A stretch of DNA of 64,000 nucleotides from the NCBI RefSeq assembly GCF_036985595.1, contig NZ_BTPU01000002.1, positions 1 through 64,000 on the forward strand, given 5' to 3'. The stretch's first letter is position 1; every line of letters starts with the position of its first letter. The notes under the pieces were generated by a model that was given only the letters and a program-made list of their open reading frames with translations, searched no databases and was not told the origin of the DNA. Made by a program: the position numbers and the translations under genes. Of this stretch, positions 44,915 to 53,913 are shown piece by piece. This DNA comes from Vallitalea maricola (GTDB taxonomy: Bacteria; Bacillota; Clostridia; Lachnospirales; Vallitaleaceae).

Positions 44915-46109
44915 TTATTCTGCTATATTAAATTTTCTGATTTTATCAAATCTACACCCGTCTATTTCTGGTGACGAAGAGTATTCTTTCTCATTTACTA
45001 GAAAAAATGTATCATCTGGAGACCACCAAGAAGATAGATTTAATTGGACTTCATTATATAAACATTTTTTTGATACAAGAGTGTTTTTATCAATATGTGC
45101 TAAATACATACTTTTGTTTCCATGATTTCCATTAATACAATAAAGTATCTTTGTTTTGTCATTAGATAGAGTGTATGAACTGATGTTAGATGAAAATACT
45201 ACGTTTATTATTTCTTTCGTATCAATATCATATATAAATATACCTCTGTGTTTTTCGTAAGTTCCCGAGAATATTATATTTTTTCCATCATTTATAAAAT
45301 CAAATTGGCTTATATAATATGATTCGTTTGGACTTTTGTTTAAGGTATAAATTACTTCAGGGAATAAAAGTATTGGTTCATCTATGTTCATTGTTTCTGT
45401 ATCCAAACTATATATCCCTATATTATGACGAGCCAGTTTTTCATCAATTTCTTTTTCTAGTCCTTTGTATATTATGTGGTCTCCTACAAAATATAATTTA
45501 TTGTTAGGGAAAGGATGTGTACAATTATTGTCTAAAAAATATGTCCATGTGCCATGATTATTATCATAAGTTTTGAGCTTTCCAGTATCTAAATCTAACA
45601 TTTTGTTAAGACCATCACCTAATACATATCGACCATTGTAATCTGCAAAGATAGCTTTATACCAACCAGTAATAAGATCGGTTGTGTTTTTTTCAATATC
45701 ATATATATAGTTATTACGATATTTACTTGTATTACTATTGTTAGTAGAATAAAGTATTTTTTTTCGAACTTCAAATTTTTACCCGTATCTATTTCTTTTA
45801 ATATGTTTGTATTAATATTATATAGACAAAAACTATCCTCTGAATCTTCACTGTTTTGGATTAGAATCATTAAGTTTTCGTTATCCATAAATCCATAATT
45901 TCTAACAGTATTTTCAGGTAAAAAAATTGTAGTCGCATCTTCAATATCTTTTTTCTTGGGTTTGACCCATCTTTAATATCAGAGATATCTTGACATATAT
46001 CATTAATTTCAGTCTCCTTAGCTTTGTCTTTAGAATTAATAGCACATGATGTTACAAGTATGGATAGTATAATAATAACAGTTAATATTTTAAAATTGTA
46101 ATTTTTCAT
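44915..46109 (-). pseudogene. Beta-propeller lipoprotein gene broken by two poly-A frameshifts
   Basis: Three minus-strand frames join into one ~395-residue protein. It starts with a lipoprotein signal (MKNYNFKILTVIIILSILVTSC), changes frame at an A6 run (45949-45954) and again at an A8 run (45757-45764). Reading across restores KKDIEDATTIFLPENT and then KKILYSTNNSNTSKY and YIYDIEKNTTDL. The remainder (GIFIYDIDTKEI, NLSSWWSPDDTFFLVNEKEY) has the repeated strand pattern of TolB/DPP-like beta-propellers. Both breaks are in homopolymers, so they may be decay, phase variation, slippage or sequencing error. Confidence 0.75.
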
Positions 46110-46130
46110 TTAGTACCTCCGATTAAATAT

Positions 46131-46146
46131 TGACAGCTAGTTGTCA
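46131..46146. promoter_or_regulatory. Inverted repeat upstream of the lipoprotein gene
   Basis: TGACAGCTAGTTGTCA is a 16-bp palindrome with one imperfect pair, 22 bp upstream of the lipoprotein start codon on the minus strand. It is a candidate operator. Confidence 0.4.
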
Positions 46147-46212
46147 CAATAATAGCATTTACTAAAAATATTAAAGAGTTTAGAGCTACTTAGTTGGCTT
46201 TGGAGATAGATT

Positions 46213-46270
46213 TCAAAAAATAAATCAACGTGATATAAACAGCTCTGCTGTTAAAACACGTTGATTTATT
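46213..46270 (-). terminator. Terminator of the XRE gene (minus strand)
   Basis: AATAAATCAACGTG (46219-46232) and CACGTTGATTTATT (46257-46270) are perfect inverted repeats, with AACAGC/GCTGTT inside. On the minus strand TTTTTTGAA follows the hairpin, 9 bp after the stop codon of the XRE gene. Confidence 0.85.
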
Positions 46271-46279
46271 CTGTCCATC

Positions 46280-46600
46280 TTATAGGTCGATGATAATTTT
46301 AATCATTTCTGATATTGCTTTAATTTTCTTAGAGGAACAATCTTTTAATAATGCATTGATTTCAGGACTTAGATAGTCAGCCGATTCTGTATTTATTCCT
46401 GTTAATAAATAAGCTGGAGAAATATTTAAAACATTGCTCATTTTAACTAGCATTTCTAGGTTAAGTTTTGTTGCCCCTGTTTCTATTCTACTGATATATT
46501 CTGGCGATACTTTGAGTATTTCTGAAACATTTTCTTGAGTCAGCTTCATTGATTTTCTACTTTCTTTTATTCTCTTACCAATCAGTTTATAATCTATCAT
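46280..46600 (-). CDS. XRE family transcriptional regulator
   Basis: 106 residues from the ATG at 46600 after AGGGTGAT. HTH_3 domain at residues 5-65: IGKRIKESRKSMKLTQENVSEIL, then SPEYISRIETGATKLNLEMLVKMSNVL. The short C-terminus (DYLSPEINALLKDCSSKKIKAISEMIKIII) may mediate dimerisation. Three copies of a 12-bp near-palindrome lie just upstream, so autoregulation is likely. Its other targets are unknown. Confidence 0.92.
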   Translation of the reverse strand: MIDYKLIGKRIKESRKSMKLTQENVSEILKVSPEYISRIETGATKLNLEMLVKMSNVLNISPAYLLTGINTESADYLSPEINALLKDCSSKKIKAISEMIKIIIDL

Positions 46601-46630
46601 TTTTATCACCCTATTCAATATATCAATAAT

Positions 46631-46678
46631 AACTGATAAGTTTAATGAACTTATAGGTTAATATTGAACTTATAGGTT
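46631..46678. promoter_or_regulatory. Triple operator of the XRE gene
   Basis: AACTGATAAGTT (46631-46642), AACTTATAGGTT (46648-46659) and AACTTATAGGTT (46667-46678) are near-palindromes spaced 17 and 19 bp apart. The last two lie in an identical 15-bp direct repeat TGAACTTATAGGTTA. This is the arrangement of lambda-Cro-like operators. Confidence 0.65.
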
Positions 46679-46697
46679 ATTTATGTTATAATAAATA

Positions 46698-46763
46698 TTA
46701 TTCACCTTTTGTATTGATATTATTAATAACAGTGATATCTTCGCAAAAATGTATAAGGTTCAT
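46698..46763 (-). CDS. Possible 21-residue peptide gene
   Basis: A short frame MNLIHFCEDITVINNINTKGE with a good RBS (GAAAGGGG, 5-7 bp before the ATG) lies directly upstream of the XRE operators on the same strand. Length and lack of homology make it uncertain. It might be a signal or leader peptide paired with the XRE regulator, or chance. The rest of 46764-46994 shows nothing I can support. Confidence 0.25.
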   Translation of the reverse strand: MNLIHFCEDITVINNINTKGE

Positions 46764-46994
46764 GCTAACCCCTTTCTGATATAATCTCTTATTCTTTAAA
46801 TGGCAAAGGTCAAAGAGATGAAATAGGATGGACTTTATAAAAAATGCAGAAAAGGTTACTTGTTTATTTAGTAGGCAAAGTAATCTTTTTTGTTTTGCTT
46901 TCATTGTTATTTGTGTGAATTTTAAAAATATACTAATCGCTAATTACTATATCAGTTTATATAAAAAATGGATAATTTTCTATATAAAGGTAAT

Positions 46995-47169
46995 AAAATC
47001 ACTGAAAAGTAATGAAAAATCAATCAAAATATAAGAAATAGTAGATAGTTGAGAAATGCACATTTTTAAAAATGTACACAAAAAAGGTTATTATAATTAA
47101 TTTTTTGTAATAAAAGCATATAAGTTGTAAATTGATGATTTAATTATTGTGTAAAATTATGTATAATCC
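46995..47169 (+). promoter_or_regulatory. Upstream control region of the chondroitin lyase gene (homologous to 53670-53845)
   Basis: From AAAATCACTGAAAAGTAAT (46995) through AGTTGAGAAATGCACAT (47047-47063) to the core AGCATATAAGTTGTAAATTG (47115) and the -10 box TATAAT (47162-47167), the segment aligns almost without gaps with the region before the importer operon. Distances from the three landmarks agree within one base. It probably holds an activator site and promoter; a long leader of ~195 nt follows to the lyase ATG. Confidence 0.7.
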
Positions 47170-47362
47170 ATGCGTATAGGAGTAAATATTAATGTAAATG
47201 AACAAAGCATAGGAGGGTTTTTGGATAATCACTGTAAAATGATGATTGTTTTCATTTGATGATTATTGTTCATAGTGATTGTCTTAAAAAATATGTATTC
47301 TGGAACAATAATTCCTTAAGAATTGTTTCAGATATATAAAATAATATAGGAGGTATTGAAGA

Positions 47363-50300
47363 ATGAGAATATTTAAAAAAGGGGTACTAATGTTACTGAT
47401 ACTAAGTATGTGTATTATGCCCATTAATCCAGTACTTGCTACGGATTCACAGAATAATCCTAAATACGAAACCGAGGCAAAAAAATTATATGATTTTGGG
47501 TTGATAAAAGGGAGTTCTGAAGTAAATCAGCAGTTGGATTTAGAATCCCCTGTAACGACAGAAGAAGCAATAATATTAGCATTAAGATTAAGTAACAATG
47601 AGCAGGAAGTAGAGAGTTTGACAGAGGATGATATAGTTGAACAACTAGGGAAATGCACTGATGGTAATCTTGTATCACCGTGGGCTAAGAAATATGTTGC
47701 ATATGCTATCAAAAAAGAAATCATAGTTGAATATAAAATCAATCCTAAAAAAAATATAGATGGTGAAAATTTTGCCATGATGCTGTTAAAGCTATTGGGG
47801 TATGAAAATAACGAAGATATGAAAGGGCTAGAATCATTAGGAGAAAAAAATGGTTGGAAAACACAACAGATTGAAGAGTTTGATAAACCATTAATCAGAG
47901 ATGAATTAGCAGGAATGATGTACAAATCATTGAATCTAAGAAATGCCAGTGGTACATCTATTATTACTAACGTTATAGAAAGAAAAGCTGAAGAAATAGA
48001 TACTAAGTTATACACATTTGAGTCAGGAATACCAGTTGATTTAGAATCAGATAATGATTCTAAGATTTCACTAAGCGAAAAACATTTCAAGGGAGGTTAT
48101 AGATCCTTAGAGTGGAATTACTCTAAAGAATCTACTTTAGTATTCTCAACACCTTTAGATTTTGACTTGTTTGATGAAAATTCTGGTTCCAATAAATTAG
48201 ATACATTTGCTTTTTGGGTATACAATGAAAAGCCAGTAGATGATAAATTAACTGTAGAGTTCGGAAGAGGAGATAAGGTTGACTGTTATTTCACATTTGG
48301 TCTTGATTTTACTGGATGGCGTACTGCATGGGTATCTTACGAGAGAGATATGCAGGGTGAACCACGTGAAGACATGGATACTATGAGAATTAAAGCTCCA
48401 GCTAATGTAGAAGCAGGAACACTTTATTTTGATCAAATTGTATTAGCTAATCCTGTAGATTCAAGACATCAAAATAGAGATTTTCAAGTGCCTTTTGTAA
48501 ATATGGAAGCTGATAATATGGCTAACAAACACTGGGTATCTCTATACAGATTTTATGACTTAAAGAGCAAAGAAAAGCTCCCAGAAAAAGTTACTGTTGA
48601 AGATATTGAAGATTTTAACCTGATATCACAAAGATTATATGATAATCTATTTATCAAAAAAAATGTTGATGAAAAAGCTATGGATGCTATTAGAAAGCAA
48701 TTTGCTGATTATAGCATAGTCAGAAATGAAGGTACAATAACTGGTAATTCAGTAGACTTGCCAAGTGTAAAACAAATCTACCCAGAAGAACTTATGGATG
48801 CTGTATATATTGATTTAAGACATGCTAATGTAAGAAAACAATATACAGATATAATGTATAACATAGCCAATATGTACCATTCCACTGATAATGCTGGTTA
48901 TAGAAAAGAGTTGAATCAAATATTCATTGATATGACAGAACATATGCTTGATCAAGGATGGGAATTGGGAAGTATACTTGGAACAGTACACCACATCGGC
49001 TACAATGTCAGAGGATTCTACAATTCTGTTTTTCTTATGAGAGATCAGTTAAAAGAAGCAGGTTTATTGGATAGAGTACAAAAATCTATATACTGGTTCA
49101 CTGGAATGGGAAGAATCTATGATTACGAAGATAAAGAACCAGGTAATGTAGATATATTGAATACTACAATACAAGGTATGTTAATCAGTATACTAATAAA
49201 GGAGGATACTCCTGATAAAGTAAGAGATTTTGAAGGTTTCTCTGATTGGATGAATAGATGTATGAAAACTACGCCTGGTCTTAGTGGTGGATTCAAGGAA
49301 GATGGTTCAGGATTTCATCATAGAAATGGATATCCAGGATATGCTAATCCTGCTTTTAATGGATTGACTCCAGTTGTATATTACATGAGTGGAACAAAGT
49401 ACCGATTAGAAGAACAAGCTCATGAGCTCCTAAAAAAAGTGATAATGGTGACAAGATTGTACACTAATAAATATCAATGGTTAATCAGCCTTTCAGGACG
49501 TGGAGTTGATGGAACTTCTAAAATAACAGATAAATCCTTTGAATTCTTAGCTTTGGCAGGTTCACCAGACGGTAAAGATGAAATAGACCCAGAGGCTGCA
49601 GCTGCATACTTACGTTTAACTAACCTTAAAAAACCAAGTAAAACAGCAAAAATGCTCCTTGAGATGGGATATACTCCAGAGGATAATCCAAATGGAAACT
49701 GGACTATGAACTACTCTAATCTTGGATTACATAGAAGAGACGACTGGTTAGTAGGGGTTAGAGGTCATAGTAAATATCTATGGGGTAATGAAACATACAC
49801 TAATTCCAATCTATATGGACGATATATTACTTATGGACAAGTTCAGATTATGAGTCAAGGCGACCCAATAAACAACAAAGATAGTGGTTATAACCCTGAT
49901 GGCTATAACTGGAACCGTTGGCCTGGAACGACTACAATTCAATTACCAATGGATGAACTGAAATCAGATGTTCGTAATCTTGATGAATTTTCAGGATTTG
50001 AGGAAATGCTAATTTCTGATGAATCATATTCAGGAGCACTCAATATAGAAGGGGAGAACGGTATGTTCGCCATGAAACTTCATGAACATCCTAAGTATGA
50101 TGAGTCTCATAGAGCGAGAAAATCAGTATTTTTCTTTGATGACAGAATAATATTGTTAGGTTCAGATATAGAGAATGACAATGAAAAATATGCAACACAA
50201 ACAACATTGTTCCAGAATTATTTAGAGAACAAAGATATGCCTGTATGGGTTAACAGTAAAGAAAGCGTCAAGGAATTCCCTTATGAACAAGAATTACAGT

Positions 50301-51007
50301 TAGATAAAGACTTTTGGGTGATGGACAATAACAATAATGGATATTATATTCCAAAAGGTTATAATGTTGAAGTAACTCGTTCTACTCAAGACTCTAAGAA
50401 TCATAAGAATGGAAAAGATATAAAAGGAGATTTTGCAACTGCTGTCATAGATCATGGAAAAGCACCTAAGAACCAAGACTATGAATATGCAATTCTTGTA
50501 AAAACAGATGTTAAAAGTATAAAAGAGTTCACTGAACAAATGGGTAATGCTGACACTGCTTTATATAAAGTATTACAAAAAGATAAAAATGCTCATATAG
50601 TAAAAGATAGATTAACCAATACAACTGGTTACGCAATCTTTGAAGCAAATGACAATATAGACAAAGGTATTGTCAAAGGAGTAGATACTCCAACCATGAT
50701 TATGACAAAAGAAACTGGGGATTATTTGGTACTTAGTATTGTTGATCCTGACCTGCGATTATATGAAGGAATAGATGCTTCTCAATATGATGAAGATGGT
50801 AATAGAAAAGAAGTAAGTATCTATTCAAGAGAGTGGTGCAAAAATGAAAGTAAACCATCAACTGTAAAATTAACAATTTCAGGAGAATGGAATCTACAGA
50901 ATGTAAATGAAAACTGTAAAATAATAAGTAAAGATTCATTAAAAACTCAGTTTGAGTTCACATGTCAAGATGCAAAACCTATTGAAATAGAACTTAGTAA
51001 AAAATAA
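47363..51007 (+). CDS. Secreted chondroitin sulfate ABC lyase (PL8)
   Basis: 1214 residues. Signal peptide (residues 1-27, ending PVLATDS). Residues ~30-190 form an SLH-like segment (YDFGLIKG, PVTTEEAIILALRL, WAKKYVAYAIKKEIIVEYKINPKK) that may bind the cell wall. Then comes a beta-sandwich and the alpha-toroid plus beta domains of broad-specificity chondroitinase ABC. By comparison with Proteus chondroitinase ABC I (His501, Tyr508, Arg560, Glu653), I place the active site at His653, Tyr660, Arg713 and Glu810; all are conserved. It cleaves chondroitin, dermatan and hyaluronan chains outside the cell to unsaturated disaccharides. RBS AGGAGG; terminator downstream. Confidence 0.93.
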   Translation: MRIFKKGVLMLLILSMCIMPINPVLATDSQNNPKYETEAKKLYDFGLIKGSSEVNQQLDLESPVTTEEAIILALRLSNNEQEVESLTEDDIVEQLGKCTDGNLVSPWAKKYVAYAIKKEIIVEYKINPKKNIDGENFAMMLLKLLGYENNEDMKGLESLGEKNGWKTQQIEEFDKPLIRDELAGMMYKSLNLRNASGTSIITNVIERKAEEIDTKLYTFESGIPVDLESDNDSKISLSEKHFKGGYRSLEWNYSKESTLVFSTPLDFDLFDENSGSNKLDTFAFWVYNEKPVDDKLTVEFGRGDKVDCYFTFGLDFTGWRTAWVSYERDMQGEPREDMDTMRIKAPANVEAGTLYFDQIVLANPVDSRHQNRDFQVPFVNMEADNMANKHWVSLYRFYDLKSKEKLPEKVTVEDIEDFNLISQRLYDNLFIKKNVDEKAMDAIRKQFADYSIVRNEGTITGNSVDLPSVKQIYPEELMDAVYIDLRHANVRKQYTDIMYNIANMYHSTDNAGYRKELNQIFIDMTEHMLDQGWELGSILGTVHHIGYNVRGFYNSVFLMRDQLKEAGLLDRVQKSIYWFTGMGRIYDYEDKEPGNVDILNTTIQGMLISILIKEDTPDKVRDFEGFSDWMNRCMKTTPGLSGGFKEDGSGFHHRNGYPGYANPAFNGLTPVVYYMSGTKYRLEEQAHELLKKVIMVTRLYTNKYQWLISLSGRGVDGTSKITDKSFEFLALAGSPDGKDEIDPEAAAAYLRLTNLKKPSKTAKMLLEMGYTPEDNPNGNWTMNYSNLGLHRRDDWLVGVRGHSKYLWGNETYTNSNLYGRYITYGQVQIMSQGDPINNKDSGYNPDGYNWNRWPGTTTIQLPMDELKSDVRNLDEFSGFEEMLISDESYSGALNIEGENGMFAMKLHEHPKYDESHRARKSVFFFDDRIILLGSDIENDNEKYATQTTLFQNYLENKDMPVWVNSKESVKEFPYEQELQLDKDFWVMDNNNNGYYIPKGYNVEVTRSTQDSKNHKNGKDIKGDFATAVIDHGKAPKNQDYEYAILVKTDVKSIKEFTEQMGNADTALYKVLQKDKNAHIVKDRLTNTTGYAIFEANDNIDKGIVKGVDTPTMIMTKETGDYLVLSIVDPDLRLYEGIDASQYDEDGNRKEVSIYSREWCKNESKPSTVKLTISGEWNLQNVNENCKIISKDSLKTQFEFTCQDAKPIEIELSKK

Positions 51008-51062
51008 AACAACATTACTTCATAAACTATGAAAAAACCTATAAAAATAACTGGTTTTTCCT

Positions 51063-51113
51063 AACAAGTTGGAGTTTATAATGAACAATTATAACTCCTT
51101 TCTTGTTTTTTTT
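51063..51113 (+). terminator. Rho-independent terminator
   Basis: AACAAG..GGAGTTTATAA pairs with TTATAACTCC..CTTGTT, followed by a run of eight T. It ends the chondroitin lyase transcript. The bases from here to the AraC gene (51114-51299) are AT-rich with no clear feature. Confidence 0.85.
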
Positions 51114-51299
51114 GTGCATTAATGTTATTATTATATTTGCATTAGAAGACCATTTATAAATAATATATAAAAACAGCAATTACAGGCTAAACACCCATTT
51201 CAATAAGTTCAATATACTTACTATAAAAGATCCATCATTTTTTAAATAACTTAAATAATTGAAAATGTGACATATAGATTAAAGGATGTGGGAAAGATT

Positions 51300-53492
51300 A
51301 TGGTACGTGGCAAATACAAGAAGAAATTGAATACAGTATTTTTACTTGTGTTTACATTAATCATTGTTAGCTTTATGAGTATTTTTATGAAAATAGTTAT
51401 GGACCAGAGGTCAAAAGAATATGAAACCACCATTATTAACACTATCAAGACAACACTTAACAATAGTCAGATAAAACTAGAAGTCATTAATAGTGCATTA
51501 GATTTGGTAATGGAGAGTGATGAAGCCAAGAACTGGTCAGAAAGCGATAACAATGAGATGTTTTACTTGGGACTATTAAAGGTCCAACAAAAAATCAGGA
51601 AATCATCCTCCAAGGTAAATAATGTTAATTTTCAAATCTCAGCAACCTTCTTAGATGAAGATTCATTAGTTATTACTCCAGTTTCCAGTGAAGCAAAAGA
51701 CTATTATTTTAAAAAGAATCTTGGTTTGACTACAGAAAAAGTAGAGGAAATTTATGATCATTTTGAAAATAAATCCAGTTATATGGCTTTTACTATCAAT
51801 AACAGAGATGGTTCTTCACAGATATGCTATATTACAAAGAAAGCATATAGAAAAAGAGATGTTTTATATTTTACAACAATAAATTACGATTCTTTTGTTG
51901 AGGAAAATCTAGAACAAGATTGGTATTTATGTAATAATAATGGCATATTTGCAATGAAAGAAGATGCAAATGTACCGGCGAATGAGATTTTTGAAGCTTT
52001 TCAAAACAGTGATTTAGCTTCCAACAAATTTATCTACAAGGATTATAATGTTTTTAAACAATCATTTTATAATATAGATTGGATATTATTGTATTCATAT
52101 AAAGACAAGAATATTGATACGGCAATGATTTTTATATATTTTATGATTCCATTTATAATGCTCACGTTGTTATCAATATTTCTATCAAGAGTTATTACTA
52201 ACAAATTATACCGTCCAATAAAAGAGGTATTAGATGACTTCTTCTCTGAAGGTAATTATCAGAAGGATGTAGATGAGTTCAAGATACTGAAACAGAATTC
52301 TAATATGATAAAAACACTTAACCAGCAGCTGAAATTGGCTATTAGTGAGAGAAATAATCTTATAGTACAGAGATTGAACAGGGATCTGTTATTTGGTATC
52401 AACATTAATAAATCTATATATAAAGACCATCTCATAGGAGATGACAACTACTGTGTAGCTGTATTGGAATTTTTGAATAATCCTTACGAAGATGTGGACG
52501 ATAATATTTTCTTATATAAAAATGAAATTCTTGCATATACGCAAGATATTAACAAGCTTAGATATGCAAATATCAATTACTATACATGTGCTATTATTAT
52601 CCAATGTGATAAAGTAAAAGAAGCTATTACTATGATACATACACTTCTAGAGACTGTTGAAATAGATTATGATTATGATATCAGAGTAGCTATTAGTAAT
52701 GTAGCATATGGCACTAAAAAGATTAAAGAATGTTTTGAGGAAAGTAAAAAGATATTAGAATATAAGTTCCTATATAATCAAAGAACAATATTGACAATGA
52801 AACAGATTAAAGAAGACTTGGACCGTAATTCCTATTATTATCCTCTGGTTGTAGAGAATAAACTTATCCATAGTGTACTTAATGGAGATATAAAAGCAGT
52901 AGAAATATTCAGTGACTTGATTAATGAAAATAGTGCAGGTGATAAATTATCACCAAAGGCATTTAAGAATTTAATATTTGCTATAATCGGTACAATTAGT
53001 AGGATAGTACAAGAGTTGAAAATAGACTCACACAAATTCTTAAATGATAATGATGATTTTTCTACTCTTTCTGATCAATGGAACAGAAAAGATATTATCC
53101 CGAAATTAAGAAAGATATTAGAAGATATCCTACTATATGTAAATAATAATAAAAAGGATAGTGAGAATTCTATAGCAGAAGAGATGCTCACGTATATACA
53201 TGAACATTATTGGGAAGATATCATGTTAGTAGATATGGCTAAAAAAATGAATGTATCAGAAAAATATTGCGGAATTTTATTTAAAAAGGCTGTAGGTGAC
53301 AATTATAAAAACTACCTAAACAATTACAGAATAGAAAAGGCAAAAGAGATAATGTATAGTAATACCAAAATTAAGGTTTCAACATTAGGTAAACAGGTTG
53401 GATTCAACAGCTCTAATACCTTCATTAGAGTATTTACCAAGTATACCGGTATGACACCAAAGGCTTTTGCAGAGCAGATTAAGGATCTATAA
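51300..53492 (+). CDS. Membrane-bound AraC family regulator
   Basis: 730 residues from the ATG at 51300 after TGGGAAAG; GTG 51267 is an alternative. Two membrane helices (VFLLVFTLIIVSFMSIFMKIV near residue 15 and FIYFMIPFIMLTLLSIFL near 290) enclose an extracellular sensor domain of the dCache kind. A helical region and the C-terminal AraC double HTH follow: EEMLTYIHEHYWEDIMLVDMAKKMNV, GNYKNYLNNYRIEKAKEIM (approximately), VSTLGKQVGFNSSNTFIRVFTKYTGMTPKAF. It sits between the lyase and importer genes, whose upstream regions are homologous, so it is the likely regulator, sensing extracellular glycan fragments. Confidence 0.92.
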   Translation: MVRGKYKKKLNTVFLLVFTLIIVSFMSIFMKIVMDQRSKEYETTIINTIKTTLNNSQIKLEVINSALDLVMESDEAKNWSESDNNEMFYLGLLKVQQKIRKSSSKVNNVNFQISATFLDEDSLVITPVSSEAKDYYFKKNLGLTTEKVEEIYDHFENKSSYMAFTINNRDGSSQICYITKKAYRKRDVLYFTTINYDSFVEENLEQDWYLCNNNGIFAMKEDANVPANEIFEAFQNSDLASNKFIYKDYNVFKQSFYNIDWILLYSYKDKNIDTAMIFIYFMIPFIMLTLLSIFLSRVITNKLYRPIKEVLDDFFSEGNYQKDVDEFKILKQNSNMIKTLNQQLKLAISERNNLIVQRLNRDLLFGININKSIYKDHLIGDDNYCVAVLEFLNNPYEDVDDNIFLYKNEILAYTQDINKLRYANINYYTCAIIIQCDKVKEAITMIHTLLETVEIDYDYDIRVAISNVAYGTKKIKECFEESKKILEYKFLYNQRTILTMKQIKEDLDRNSYYYPLVVENKLIHSVLNGDIKAVEIFSDLINENSAGDKLSPKAFKNLIFAIIGTISRIVQELKIDSHKFLNDNDDFSTLSDQWNRKDIIPKLRKILEDILLYVNNNKKDSENSIAEEMLTYIHEHYWEDIMLVDMAKKMNVSEKYCGILFKKAVGDNYKNYLNNYRIEKAKEIMYSNTKIKVSTLGKQVGFNSSNTFIRVFTKYTGMTPKAFAEQIKDL

Positions 53493-53510
53493 GTAAAAAA
53501 TAATAATAAA

Positions 53511-53577
53511 GAGATATGGTAGATTGCAATCCATAATGAAAAATGGATATAAAATCAATTGTATCTCAATTTTTTTT
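53511..53577 (+). terminator. Rho-independent terminator
   Basis: GAGATA at 53511 pairs with TATCTC near 53562, with ATCCAT/ATGGAT inside; AATTTTTTTT follows. It ends the AraC gene. Confidence 0.65.
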
Positions 53578-53669
53578 GTCTATTTTTTAGAACCTAGTAA
53601 AATAGCATATAGCAATTATTGATAGATTTTTACATGTTCAAAATGTGTAAATTTCTATTTTTTATTCCC

Positions 53670-53845
53670 AAAATCATTAAAAAGTAATAGAAAAATGGTT
53701 GAAAAATAGCAAAATGTATATAGTTGAAAAATGTACATGAATGAACTATGGATATAAAAAGTCTCAAAAAGAATGTCTCTTTGTACAAAAAGTAAATGAG
53801 TTGTAAATTGATGATTTATTTTTTATTCAAAACTATGTATAATTC
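53670..53845 (+). promoter_or_regulatory. Upstream control region of the importer-GH95-sulfatase-GH88 operon
   Basis: Same landmarks as at 46995: AAAATCATTAAAAAGTAAT (53670), AGTTGAAAAATGTACAT (53722-53738), the core AGTAAATGAGTTGTAAATTG (53791) and -10 box TATAAT (53838-53843). It lies ~70 bp before the first permease ATG. The homology marks this operon and the chondroitin lyase as one regulon. Confidence 0.7.
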
Positions 53846-53913
53846 TCTCATAAACAACTTTTGATTGTGCAAAATAAACAATTGAGAAAGGAAAAAGAAA
53901 AGGAGACAATAAT

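Noticed and set aside
46828..47034. 68-codon + strand frame before the chondroitin lyase
   Set aside because: No convincing RBS and its end overlaps the conserved control region shared with 53670-53845, which explains the sequence better.
47527..48090. 187-codon open frame on the minus strand inside the chondroitin lyase gene
   Set aside because: It is antisense to a well-supported gene, has no RBS, and its composition (rich in S, F, I, L) is what the complement of this AT-rich coding strand gives.
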